DNA from: Ignavibacteriota bacterium
GTDB taxonomy: Bacteria > Bacteroidota > Ignavibacteria > UBA10030 > SZUA-254
Direction of reading: 5' to 3'
Length of the DNA stretch: 64,000 bases
NCBI GenBank assembly: GCA_025358305.1
Contig: JANYJZ010000027.1
Coordinates: 94,270 to 158,269 of the forward strand
In this document: positions 56,057 through 63,704 of the stretch, piece after piece
How the letters are laid out: every line of letters starts with the position of its first letter
How positions within the stretch are numbered: position 1 is the stretch's first letter
The notes under the pieces: model-generated
The model's database searches: none
Seen by the model: the letters and a program-made list of their open reading frames with translations, nothing else
Told to the model about the DNA's origin: nothing
Position numbers and translations under genes: made by a program

Positions 56057-56914
56057 ATGGCACGAACTCGAAGAACACCGAAGGCATATAAGAATCTTGA
56101 ATTTTTGCAGAGTCCCCAGGCACGCAGCCTGAGAATCCTCTCGGAATTCCTCGAACCGCTCGCGCGGTTCAAGAAGGAAGGGATCAAGGATACGATCGTC
56201 TTCTTCGGGTCGGCGAGGATCCCATCCCGTGCTGTTGCCAAGAAAAGACTTGAGGTTGTCAAGGCTGAGATACGTAAACTAAAAAAACCTTCGAAGCGAC
56301 TTCAAGTAAAGCTCGAACATACGATTATTGATTTTCAAATGTCGCAGTATTACGAGGACGCTGTGGCGCTGACCTACAAGCTGACGAAATGGGCCAAGAC
56401 CATCAATAACAGCATCCATTTTGTGGTTTGTTCAGGTGGCGGACCGGGGATCATGGAGGGAGCGAACAAAGGCGCCATACAAGCAGGCGGGAAATCGATC
56501 GGTTTGAACATCAGTCTTCCTTTTGAACAAGACTCAAACCCCTATATTTCAAAGAACCTTAGCTTCGAGTTCCACTACTTCTTCATGAGGAAGTTTTGGT
56601 TTCTCTATCCGGCGAAAGCGCTCGTCGTTTTCCCAGGCGGTTTCGGATCGCTCGATGAATTCATGGAAGTACTCACGCTTCTTCAGACCAAGAAGATCAA
56701 GAAGAATATCACGATCGTGCTCTATGGAAGGAATTACTGGAACCAGATCATCAATTTCCAAGCAATGGTCAAATTTCGCATGATTTCGAAAGCAGACCTG
56801 AAACTCTTCTCCTACGCCGATACTCCCGATGAGGCATTTACCATTCTGAGGAAAGGGCTGACGAAGAACTACCTCAGTGCTCCCATTTCCACACTGCTGA
56901 AGTCGGGAAATTGA
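56057..56914 (+). CDS. LOG family Rossmann-fold protein
   Basis: A 285-residue protein of the LOG family (often misnamed lysine decarboxylases). Motifs are SGGGPGIMEGANKGA (about 123-137) and PGGFGSLDEFMEVLTLLQTK (about 191-210), the nucleotide-binding PGGxGTxxE site. LOG proteins hydrolyse nucleotide 5'-monophosphates. The N-terminal extension is positively charged. It starts at the ATG at 56057, 10 bases after the SDR. The longer start at 55934 is rejected because it lies within the SDR. Confidence 0.87.
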   Translation: MARTRRTPKAYKNLEFLQSPQARSLRILSEFLEPLARFKKEGIKDTIVFFGSARIPSRAVAKKRLEVVKAEIRKLKKPSKRLQVKLEHTIIDFQMSQYYEDAVALTYKLTKWAKTINNSIHFVVCSGGGPGIMEGANKGAIQAGGKSIGLNISLPFEQDSNPYISKNLSFEFHYFFMRKFWFLYPAKALVVFPGGFGSLDEFMEVLTLLQTKKIKKNITIVLYGRNYWNQIINFQAMVKFRMISKADLKLFSYADTPDEAFTILRKGLTKNYLSAPISTLLKSGN

Positions 56915-56954
56915 CCGGAGAGCGGGGAAGGAGAGCGGGGAAGGGGAGAGGCAG

Positions 56955-56983
56955 TTGCTTCCAGGCCCCTGAATGCGTATATT
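56955..56983 (+). promoter_or_regulatory. Promoter of tmRNA
   Basis: TTGCTT (56955-56960), 17 bases, then TATATT (56978-56983), with the tmRNA 5' end expected 11 bases downstream at 56994. Confidence 0.65.
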
Positions 56984-56993
56984 GTAGGTGTGA

Positions 56994-57345
56994 GGGGATG
57001 ACATGGATTCGACGAAGATGAGGATGGTCTTAATGGCATCTCGTGCTCTCCGCGTTGCACGTAAATAAAGCGGAAAACCATAAGTGCAGACTACAACTAC
57101 GCACTGGCTGCTTAAATAAAGCAACCCATCCACTGCGGCTTCGCCTGATGAGCTGCAACTGGGTGTCGACTCAGTCGGGCTAGTCTCAAGACCTCCCTGG
57201 GATCTCGAGGCGAACCTTTACCGGGGTAATTCGTGAGTACCGAGTCTGCTCCGGCTACCATGAGTGAGTGTACGAGAGCAGACTAAAGATGTAGAAGTTT
57301 TGATGGTCTTCTCTCCGGACCGGGGTTCGATTCCCCGCATCTCCA
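56994..57345 (+). ncRNA. ssrA: Transfer-messenger RNA (tmRNA)
   Basis: A 352-base tmRNA that frees stalled ribosomes and tags the unfinished peptide. The acceptor arm pairs GGGGATG (56994-57000) with CATCTCC (57338-57344), discriminator A at 57345. The 5' part has the typical GACATGGATTCGAC, and the 3' end has the T arm GGGTTCGATTCCC. The tag reading frame runs from GCA at 57086 to TAA at 57113-57115 and encodes ADYNYALAA, to which the charged Ala of tmRNA adds one more at the front. CCA is not encoded. Confidence 0.97.
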
Positions 57346-57347
57346 CA

Positions 57348-57382
57348 AATTCCCCGTACGTCTGTATGGGGAATTGTTTTTT
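57348..57382 (+). terminator. Terminator of tmRNA
   Basis: The stem AATTCCCC (57348-57355) / GGGGAATT (57368-57375) is extended by GTA/TAT and followed by G then six T (57377-57382). It starts two bases after the mature 3' end. Confidence 0.93.
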
Positions 57383-57568
57383 ACGGCATCTGATGCGATC
57401 TGTACCCGGCGCTTCGCGATGCCTCTCACGGCAGCACAGATGAAGGGGGAAGATGGGCGTACTCCAACGAGACCTTGAACGCAGGCAGGTCCACGCACGG
57501 AAGAGCGCACGGCCACAGTGTCGCGCTCACACGCGGCCGAACACGAACACACCAACGTCACCTATCCA

Positions 57569-58669
57569 ATGACCCGGTCCGATGCTCCCGGCACGGCGCT
57601 TCCTTGGTACGCGAGGGCAACGTACATCATGTGCGGAACCGTATTGCTCCTTGCGTTCCTCTACGTGGCAAAGGACCTTCTCGTACCGTTGATCTATGCC
57701 GGATTGCTCGCCATCTTGGTCCACCCGGTGAGCGAATTTCTGGACAAGCGCAAGATCCCCCGGATGATTTCGAGCTTTATCGCCGTGGCAGCCGCCTGCA
57801 TCGTGCTGGCAGGAGTTGCCGCTTTGATCGCAATGCAGATCGGGCAATTCGGTGACGAGCTTCCGCGCATCCGGGAGCAGGGGCAACAATTCCTCAACCG
57901 GCTCCAATTGTTCATCACACAGACCTTTGGCGTCACCTACTCGGACCAGCTCCGGTGGTTTCATCAGTGGTGGGATCAATCGTGGAAGCAGGGAGGTGAG
58001 GCCATTAGCCAGACCCTGTTGACATTCAAGGATATCCTCTCCTTGGTGATACTTGTTCCGTTATACGCGTTCCTCATGCTGGTCTACCAGGACCATCTCG
58101 TTGCCTTTCTGTTTCAAATGAGCGACCGTGAGAACAATGCGACCCTCCGCGATGTGTTGGAGGAAACTCGCACCGTCGTCAAAGGATATGTCGTCGGATT
58201 GATGATCGAAACGTCGGTCGTCGCCGTGCTCAACAGCGTCGCACTTCTGTTGTTGGGCATCCCGTATGCGATCCTCTTTGGCGTACTTGCAGCGATCCTG
58301 AACCTGATCCCGTACATCGGGGGCTTCATCGGTATCGCGCTCCCCATGCTCATGGCCGTGATCTCAAAGGATTCCGCGTGGTATCCTGCCGGAGTCGTCC
58401 TGGCATTTGTCATGATCCAGCTCGTCGATAACCATATCCTCGTACCGTACATCGTCGCCTCGCGCATCAGCATCAACGCACTCATCTCCGTGATCGCGGT
58501 CCTCATTGGCGGCATGCTCTGGGGCATTTCCGGGATGTTCCTTTCATTGCCCATGGTGGCGATCCTCAAGATCATCTTCGACAGGGTTGAGGGCCTGAAG
58601 CCATGGGGCCACCTCCTCGGACATGAGACCCGGCCGACGCCGGCAAAGACTAGCGCAGCCCTGCGCTGA
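57569..58669 (+). CDS. AI-2E family transporter
   Basis: A 366-residue membrane protein of the AI-2E (PF01594-type) family, with about eight helices: two or three at the N-terminus, a soluble amphipathic domain (about 90-160), then helices to the end. GIPYAILFGVLAAILNLIPY (about 231-250) and the following IGGFIGIALPM are the family core. Members include exporters of quorum signals and sodium/proton antiporters, so the substrate is open. The start is uncertain: ATG at 57569 is preferred, and GTG at 57518 is possible. About 190 bases separate it from tmRNA. Confidence 0.85.
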   Translation: MTRSDAPGTALPWYARATYIMCGTVLLLAFLYVAKDLLVPLIYAGLLAILVHPVSEFLDKRKIPRMISSFIAVAAACIVLAGVAALIAMQIGQFGDELPRIREQGQQFLNRLQLFITQTFGVTYSDQLRWFHQWWDQSWKQGGEAISQTLLTFKDILSLVILVPLYAFLMLVYQDHLVAFLFQMSDRENNATLRDVLEETRTVVKGYVVGLMIETSVVAVLNSVALLLLGIPYAILFGVLAAILNLIPYIGGFIGIALPMLMAVISKDSAWYPAGVVLAFVMIQLVDNHILVPYIVASRISINALISVIAVLIGGMLWGISGMFLSLPMVAILKIIFDRVEGLKPWGHLLGHETRPTPAKTSAALR

Positions 58670-58775
58670 TATCCCAAGCTGATGGAATCGTATCTTGATC
58701 CCGCATGCACAGTATGCAGAACAGCCGTGACCGGAAAAGTTGCATGTTTCACGGAAATGCCTAATTTTATATCCT

Positions 58776-59657
58776 ATGGGATCTGTTGAAGTACAATTCG
58801 TGAAGATGACCGGCGCGGGGAACGATTTCGTCCTCGTGGACAACCGTATGCGGTCGTTCGATCTCGACTGGAGCACGCTTGCTCCGTCGTTCTGCGACCG
58901 GCGGTACGGCGTAGGCGCCGACGGCCTCCTGGTCCTCCATCCGGCCGAAGAGGCGGACTTCCATATGGAATATTATAACGCCGACGGCAGCCACGGCGGC
59001 ATGTGCGGCAACGGCGGTCGATGCGCGGCTCTTTACGTGATGCTCACCGGGTCGCCGTCGATCGTGACATTCTCCGCAGTACATCATGTATATAAGGCTA
59101 AGAGACTCGAAAATAATACGATTAGCCTCCAGATGAAAGATGTTGCCTCGCTTAAGCTCGGGATCCGGCTCGACATCTTGGGCCATCAATTGACGGCACA
59201 CTTCGTCGATACCGGGACCGCACATGTAGTACTCTGGCATGAGGACCTTCCGGCGCCATTGCAAGAGGAGTTAGATGGCGAGGGCATCGAACGCATCGGC
59301 CGGGCAGTACGGCATCATGAGCATTTTGCCCCCGGAGGAACAAATGTCAACGTCGTAAAAGCGGCCGGTGAGGGGGTCATTTCCATGAGGACGTATGAGA
59401 GGGGAGTGGAAGAGGAGACACTCGCCTGCGGGACGGGGGCCGTCGCCTCTGCCATCATCTCGCACGCTTTGAAGAATTATCCTCAGACGGTTGGCGTTAT
59501 CACTCGCAGTAATGAGAGGTTAACGGTCGCATTTAAATCGAATGATGGACAATATTCATCGGTGTTTCTGACCGGTCCGGCGAAGATCGTGTTTCATGGC
59601 AAGCTCTCGCTCGACGACCTGCATTTCACCAAGAATCACTCGCCTGTCAAGCTATGA
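58776..59657 (+). CDS. dapF: Diaminopimelate epimerase
   Basis: DapF turns LL- into meso-diaminopimelate for lysine and peptidoglycan. The protein has 293 residues. The two catalytic cysteines are in GGMCGNGGRCAA (about 73-84) and TLACGTGAVASA (about 220-231). The N-terminal VKMTGAGNDFVLVDNR is diagnostic and supports the ATG at 58776 over an upstream one. Its stop overlaps the Rieske gene start (ATGA), a curious coupling of cell-wall and respiratory genes. Confidence 0.96.
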   Translation: MGSVEVQFVKMTGAGNDFVLVDNRMRSFDLDWSTLAPSFCDRRYGVGADGLLVLHPAEEADFHMEYYNADGSHGGMCGNGGRCAALYVMLTGSPSIVTFSAVHHVYKAKRLENNTISLQMKDVASLKLGIRLDILGHQLTAHFVDTGTAHVVLWHEDLPAPLQEELDGEGIERIGRAVRHHEHFAPGGTNVNVVKAAGEGVISMRTYERGVEEETLACGTGAVASAIISHALKNYPQTVGVITRSNERLTVAFKSNDGQYSSVFLTGPAKIVFHGKLSLDDLHFTKNHSPVKL

Positions 59658-60106
59658 CGGACGAAAGTGCTCAGTTTCCATCGCGGCGGACCGTTTTACA
59701 GAAGGTCCTCATCTCCTGGTTCGCATTACTCCTTCTTCCGGCCCTCTACGCGGTTCTTCAGTACGTCATCCCTCCGAAGCTCCGGGAACGGATCATCGAA
59801 AGCATCCTGATCGCAAGAATGCCTGACGTCCCTGCCACGGGGATAAAGATGGTAAAATTCAACCGGAAACCCGTGCTCCTGTCCAGGACGGCGGAAGGTC
59901 AGATCAAAGCGATCTCCGGGGTCTGCACGCACCTCGGATGCATCGTAGAGTACAATCCGGGCCAGAACAACCTTCACTGCAATTGTCACGGAAGCGTCTT
60001 CACGCTCGACGGGAAGAACGTGTCAGGTCCGGCGCCTCGCCCACTTGAAGCATTTCGAGTTGAGATCAAGGGCGAGGATATAACCATATCGATCATAAAG
60101 GGTTGA
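59654..60106 (+). CDS. Rieske 2Fe-2S protein of a bc-type complex
   Basis: A 150-residue Rieske iron-sulfur protein. One N-terminal membrane helix (about 16-38, without a full twin-arginine motif but with SRRTVLQK before it) is followed by the cluster-binding domain with CTHLGC (91-96) and CNCHGS (109-114). It transfers electrons from quinol to cytochrome c in a bc complex with the cytochrome b gene downstream. It overlaps dapF by 4 bases. A cytochrome c1 or equivalent is not in the window. Confidence 0.93.
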   Translation: MTDESAQFPSRRTVLQKVLISWFALLLLPALYAVLQYVIPPKLRERIIESILIARMPDVPATGIKMVKFNRKPVLLSRTAEGQIKAISGVCTHLGCIVEYNPGQNNLHCNCHGSVFTLDGKNVSGPAPRPLEAFRVEIKGEDITISIIKG

Positions 60107-60149
60107 GACATGCGTCGAATGTTTCAAGTTCATACTTCGCCGGTGGAAA

Positions 60150-61205
60150 ATGACTGATCTCCGTCCATGGTTCCGCGAACGGGTCCCAATGGAAAGCCTC
60201 CTTGGCTTCCTGCGGGAGAAGAAGGTGCCGCAGCACAAGCATTCATTCTGGTATCTCTTTGGCGGCCTGGCACTCTTCTTTTTTATCGTCCAGGTGCTCA
60301 CAGGCATGCTCCTGCTGCTGTATTACAGCCCCACGCCGGCCACTGCGCATGAAAGCGTTGACTTCATCATGACCCAGGTACCGTTCGGCTGGCTCATCCG
60401 GTCGGTCCATTCCTGGAGCGCAAACCTCATGATTGCTTCGGTGTTCATTCATCTTTTCAGCACGTTTCTCATGAAGGCGTACCGAAAACCGCGCGAACTG
60501 ATGTGGATGAGTGGGATCGTACTCCTCATGATCGTACTGGGATTCGGATTTACAGGCTATTTGCTTCCATGGGACACGGTTTCCTACTTTGCCACGCAGA
60601 TCGGCACGGAGATCCCACGGTCCGTCCCAATTGTCGGGCCATTTACTGTACAACTCCTCAGGGGCGGAGAGTTCGTATCGGCGGAAAGTTTGACCAGATT
60701 ATTTGCCTTACACGTAGCCATTCTACCAATTATATCATTGGGGCTTATAGGTCTTCATCTCTTGTTAAATCAGGTATACGGATCGAGCAAACCGGTGGGG
60801 ATTCAGCTTCGATCCCAAGGCATCCGCTTCTATCCGAACTACATCTACCGTGACTTCCTATCATGGACCGGCGCGTGCGCGGTACTTATGGGGCTGGTAT
60901 TGGTTTTTCCAGTCGCACTGGGGCCAAAAGCCGATCCGTTTGCGTCGGCACCGCTCGGGATCAGGCCTGAATGGTACTTTCTGGTCTTGTTTCAGACGTT
61001 AAGGATGATGCCTTCATCGCTGGCCGGCATGGATGGTGAAATGCTCGTGAATATTCTGGTGCTCCTGGTTGGTGTTGGACTCTTCCTAGTGCCGTTCCTT
61101 GACCGAAGAGCTTCCCGGGATGAGCCGAGTCCGGCATTCACCATATTGGGTTGGGCAGGAATTCTCTATCTTATAGTAGCGATCACGCTGGCGTACCTGA
61201 CCTAG
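60150..61205 (+). CDS. Cytochrome b of the bc-type complex
   Basis: A 351-residue cytochrome b, joining the b6-type N-terminal half and a subunit IV-like half. The haem-ligating histidines are in VHSWSANLMIASVFIHLF (about 86-103) and HVAILPIISLGLIGLH (about 189-204). The quinol-site GLIRPEWYF-like motif here reads GIRPEWYFL (about 270). Eight helices are seen. It follows the Rieske gene after 43 bases. A small membrane protein gene ends the operon. Confidence 0.94.
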   Translation: MTDLRPWFRERVPMESLLGFLREKKVPQHKHSFWYLFGGLALFFFIVQVLTGMLLLLYYSPTPATAHESVDFIMTQVPFGWLIRSVHSWSANLMIASVFIHLFSTFLMKAYRKPRELMWMSGIVLLMIVLGFGFTGYLLPWDTVSYFATQIGTEIPRSVPIVGPFTVQLLRGGEFVSAESLTRLFALHVAILPIISLGLIGLHLLLNQVYGSSKPVGIQLRSQGIRFYPNYIYRDFLSWTGACAVLMGLVLVFPVALGPKADPFASAPLGIRPEWYFLVLFQTLRMMPSSLAGMDGEMLVNILVLLVGVGLFLVPFLDRRASRDEPSPAFTILGWAGILYLIVAITLAYLT

Positions 61206-61214
61206 AGGGCATCG

Positions 61215-61370
61215 ATGGACACACTGAAGAATAGCGCAGGATTTGCCGCTGGAATCCCGGACGGAGGGACACGCGTGATCATTTTGGTTGCCGTCCTGTT
61301 CGTACTGAGTATACTGGGAGTACTGTTAGTGGCGCGGATGAGAGAGGCGGACGAGGAGGCCAAAAAATAA
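61215..61370 (+). CDS. 51-residue single-helix membrane protein
   Basis: An ORF of 52 codons 9 bases after cytochrome b, starting ATG and ending TAA. The protein has a soluble N-terminus (about 1-20), one membrane helix (about 21-42) and an acidic-basic tail ending EADEEAKK. It has the look of the small accessory subunits of bc and b6f complexes. It is too short for many gene callers. I do not recognise a family. Confidence 0.65.
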   Translation: MDTLKNSAGFAAGIPDGGTRVIILVAVLFVLSILGVLLVARMREADEEAKK

Positions 61371-61502
61371 GGTTTCAGGCCATGCATTGTTCTAATAATA
61401 TATGTTTCGCACCGCTTATGTAAACGCGATTTTCGGTACTTGTATGAGTGCTCACATCCATCTCGATTTCCGCGGAACCGTCAAAATTGATAGGTATTGA
61501 TC

Positions 61503-62198
61503 ATGAGGCCATCGCTATTGCTTTTTCTCGTCGCGTTGGGCGGTTGTGCGCCGGCCGCGAGTCGTTTTTACATCCAAGAGTACTCCTTGAATCAGCCGAC
61601 GACGGTCACGGTCGGGAGCACCATGATGCGTTGGGGCTACGGCGACCAGACCGATTTCGGGCTATCTAAATCGGGGTTGTCGATGGAGCTTCTCTACGGC
61701 GGGATCGATCACGACGTGATCCTTGTGACGTATCGAGAGTACACGATCCAGGGTGCGTCTGAGTTCGCCAGAGGAGATTTCAGCCAGGCTCTTCGATACG
61801 ACCTTGCGAAGTCGCACCTTATTACGTTTAAGTATGCACAGCTCTCCATCGAAAACGCCGACCAGGCGGGCGTTACGTTCATCGTCGTCAAGGGTCCGAT
61901 CCCCAATCCGTTCAGCCCCACCAATACCCCGCAGGGCAAGCCTGTCGGGATGAGTACGCACGGATTCTTCATCGACGAAAAAGGAGCCGTGACCGAGGTG
62001 AAGCACAACAGTCCTGCCGACTCCGTTGGTCTCCGCGTCGGTGACGAAGTCTTTGAGATCAACAATGATCCTCTCCCTAAGTCGGGTATCAAGGCGATCC
62101 TGGAGAAGCTCGACGATCCGAACCGTGAGTGGACGAGGCTTCGCGTCAGGCGCGGAGACTATCAACAACAGTTCGACCTTCGGCGACCTCAGCAATAG
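61503..62198 (+). CDS. Lipoprotein with PDZ domain
   Basis: A 231-residue lipoprotein: signal ends ALGGC, lipidated Cys at about residue 15. The middle part (about 50-150) is of unknown fold. The C-terminus is a PDZ domain, with GFFIDEKGAVTEVKHNSPAD (about 155-174) and GLRVGDEVFEINND (about 178-191), which binds peptides or C-termini. There is no protease domain. The start codon ATG at 61503 is chosen over a TTG two codons up. It is alone, about 130 bases after the bc operon. Confidence 0.8.
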   Translation: MRPSLLLFLVALGGCAPAASRFYIQEYSLNQPTTVTVGSTMMRWGYGDQTDFGLSKSGLSMELLYGGIDHDVILVTYREYTIQGASEFARGDFSQALRYDLAKSHLITFKYAQLSIENADQAGVTFIVVKGPIPNPFSPTNTPQGKPVGMSTHGFFIDEKGAVTEVKHNSPADSVGLRVGDEVFEINNDPLPKSGIKAILEKLDDPNREWTRLRVRRGDYQQQFDLRRPQQ

Positions 62199-62360
62199 GC
62201 TCTGAGTCAATGCGTCGTCTCCTCATCGTCGGCGCGGTGCAGTTTTATATCGTCCATGACCTCCTCGATGATCTGATGGAGGGGACGAGGTTGATTCCAT
62301 TTCCCGTGGTGATTCCTGACTCAACCTTTTCTCGCCGTTGAGGCTCGAAAAGGTGTCGGG

Positions 62361-62394
62361 AACGAAGGGGGATGGACGTCGTATCTGCTGTTCC
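62361..62394. repeat. Imperfect direct repeat, left copy
   Basis: The unit AACGAAGGGGGATGG is followed by nine differing bases and CTGCTGTTCC. The right copy at 62639-62673 has the same 15-base block and CTGCTGTTCC, with the middle different. The copies are 278 bases apart and flank the AT-rich stretch. The left copy has no promoter in front. Confidence 0.75.
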
Positions 62395-62603
62395 GCAGAA
62401 ATTTCATCTTAACACACACATTTGCGCATCTGAATTGCCATTTTCGGATCGTTTTTATCTGAATGTATTGGCAATGCCTGGACAATGCCTAAGCGACGGG
62501 CGTTACAACGCCTACTTGAATGGCGTTCCTTCAAAAAGGGCATTTATGATTTTGGTACTGCTCAAGAATTGTCCCGCAAAAATTCTGTCATACAAAAAAA
62601 CTC

Positions 62604-62632
62604 TTGACAGAGATGATTTTATTTTGTAGCTT
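62604..62632 (+). promoter_or_regulatory. Candidate promoter of the small RNA
   Basis: TTGACA (62604-62609), 17 bases, then TAGCTT (62627-62632). The start of transcription would fall at about 62639, the first base of the right repeat copy. Confidence 0.5.
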
Positions 62633-62638
62633 CAAAAC

Positions 62639-62673
62639 AACGAAGGGGGATGGCGGCGTTATGCTGCTGTTCC
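62639..62673. repeat. Imperfect direct repeat, right copy
   Basis: Second copy of the repeat (AACGAAGGGGGATGG at 62639-62653, CTGCTGTTCC at 62664-62673). Here it also forms the first hairpin of the small RNA candidate, CGAAGGG with CCCTTCG. Confidence 0.75.
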
Positions 62674-62697
62674 CTTCGTAGTCTGTCCAAGACGCTC

Positions 62698-62735
62698 AAG
62701 GCTGACTCTCTCCAGGGATCAGCCTTTTATTTTTC
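62698..62735 (+). terminator. Rho-independent terminator in the repeat gap
   Basis: Perfect 8-base stem AAGGCTGA (62698-62705) / TCAGCCTT (62719-62726), followed by TTATTTTT. It has a T tract only on the + strand, so it serves transcription coming from the left. Confidence 0.82.
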
Positions 62736-62765
62736 CTACTCATCAACGAGTAGTCTCCTCGCTCC

Positions 62766-63422
62766 TCAATCTGCCATCTTAACCCTCGTGTGAAAATAGA
62801 AAGTGATCGGCTCATCGTCGTAACGCTCGATCTGGACGAACAACTCATCGTCGGGCCTCAACCTCTGTTGGTTGTTAATCGTCACGAGTGAGTTCCTCAG
62901 TCGGAGGTTCCAACAAATCACCTCGTTCCATCGCCCGGAGATCGAGACCACGCCGTTGCCGTCCATCCCAAACAGTTGTGCCTCTCGTAAGATCGTCGAG
63001 TGATGGAAGTGAGCGCGGAACCGTCGTAAGAATTCGTCGGCGTCCATCGCATCAAAGGAGAACTGAAACGGGATCATCTGGAGTGGGTACTCTGCCGGCT
63101 TCGATGGTCGGTCGAGTCGTCGGAGGTCGCGCAATTTGTCTCTCTCCGCTTTGACCCGGTTGCGGAACTTTATGTGTCGGTGCGGGTCATCCCTGGCGGG
63201 ATAGTCGGAGATGAATGCGTTGAGGTCACTGAGGAGAACGTAGCGGAGCTTGCGCGATCCTCCACCGGCACGCTTGATGAATGGAATCTTGTAACGAGCG
63301 ACGAGCTGGAGGAACCACGCCTCTTTTCTCCCTACCAGAGCCGCGGCCTCGGAGAAAAGGAGATAGGTGTCCCCCGTAGGGGGCGAAGGGGGAGGGGCGA
63401 TATTGGAACGACGAGGCGTATA
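62766..63422 (-). CDS. Helix-turn-helix protein with no standard start codon
   Basis: An open frame of 218 codons ending in TGA. Near its beginning is a winged-helix/excisionase-type DNA-binding segment, including FSEAAALVGRKEAWFLQLVA and RAGGGSRKLRYVLLSDLNAF (about residues 23-75). The rest, unrecognised, includes FDAMDADEFLRRFRAHFHHS. No ATG, GTG or TTG occurs in frame before a TTG at 63134 (codon 97), which would remove the HTH. A CTG at 63338-63336 is possible. The frame follows directly on the TAA of the acidic ORF, so the two may once have been one gene. Extent is given as the open frame. Confidence 0.5.
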   Translation of the reverse strand, partial: YTPRRSNIAPPPSPPTGDTYLLFSEAAALVGRKEAWFLQLVARYKIPFIKRAGGGSRKLRYVLLSDLNAFISDYPARDDPHRHIKFRNRVKAERDKLRDLRRLDRPSKPAEYPLQMIPFQFSFDAMDADEFLRRFRAHFHHSTILREAQLFGMDGNGVVSISGRWNEVICWNLRLRNSLVTINNQQRLRPDDELFVQIERYDDEPITFYFHTRVKMAD

Positions 63423-63704
63423 TTAATCCTCAACCTCCTCGTCGGTGTCGCTTTCGTCGTCTTCATCGTCGTCGGACTCGGGTTCGATTGCTTCCACGGC
63501 GACGATCTTGTAACGCTTGCCCTTGTGGAGGACGGTGTCGTCGTCGTCGTCACCATCATCTTCGTCGGCGTCCTCGTCGTCGGGTTGGTCGAGCAGAATC
63601 CGAATCTCGGAAAGGTTCTGCTTGATCTCGTCGATGTCCTCTTTGACGTCGGCGATCTCGTCGACCAGGACGTCAGCTACCGTTCGGCTTCCTCTTTTGG
63701 CCAC
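63423..63704 (-). CDS. Small acidic protein with coiled-coil start
   Basis: A 93-residue protein starting at a GTG with AAAGGAGAA a few bases upstream. About residues 10-40 form a likely coiled coil (VADVLVDEIADVKEDIDEIK). Two very acidic runs of Asp/Glu follow, with HKGKRYKIVAVEAIEP between them. It overlaps the upstream HTH gene by 32 bases. Its TAA stop is in frame with the next open frame. I do not recognise it. Acidic low-complexity proteins of this kind are found in phages and as DNA mimics, but that is not a function call. Confidence 0.6.
   Translation of the reverse strand: MAKRGSRTVADVLVDEIADVKEDIDEIKQNLSEIRILLDQPDDEDADEDDGDDDDDTVLHKGKRYKIVAVEAIEPESDDDEDDESDTDEEVED

Larger units (their letters stand above)
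62639..62735 (+). ncRNA. Small RNA candidate with own promoter and terminator
   Basis: About 97 bases from the predicted transcription start to a terminator, with no supported reading frame. The 5' half folds as CGAAGGG (62641-62647) with CCCTTCG (near 62673-62679). The 3' half is the terminator stem. An ATG within the first hairpin opens a Cys-rich frame that runs through the terminator, so a leader peptide is possible but unlikely. I do not recognise a family. Confidence 0.4.
62199..62765. other. Non-coding gap with repeats and a small RNA candidate
   Basis: This stretch of 567 bases has no convincing gene, and from about 62395 to 62640 it is much AT-richer than the rest of the window. It holds a long hairpin near 62323-62368 (ACCTTTTC with GAAAAGGT), two imperfect direct repeats, a promoter, and a terminator. 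Very short ORFs such as 62210-62341 (43 residues) and 62485-62607 (40 residues, beginning MPKRRALQRLLEWRSFKKG) are possible but unsupported. Confidence 0.6.

Noticed and set aside
58692..58697. TATCTT upstream of dapF
   Set aside because: No TTG-type -35 box at 16-18 bases, so it is not called a promoter.
62210..62341. 43-residue ORF after the PDZ lipoprotein
   Set aside because: No ribosome site, no recognisable motif, and it ends within a hairpin region; not supported as a gene.
62485..62607. 40-residue basic ORF in the AT-rich island
   Set aside because: Plausible amino-acid composition, but no good ribosome site, and it runs into the small-RNA promoter.
62372..62629. 85-residue ORF starting in the left repeat copy
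   Set aside because: It has a GAAGGGGG site before ATG, but the translation has no family features and crosses the small-RNA promoter.
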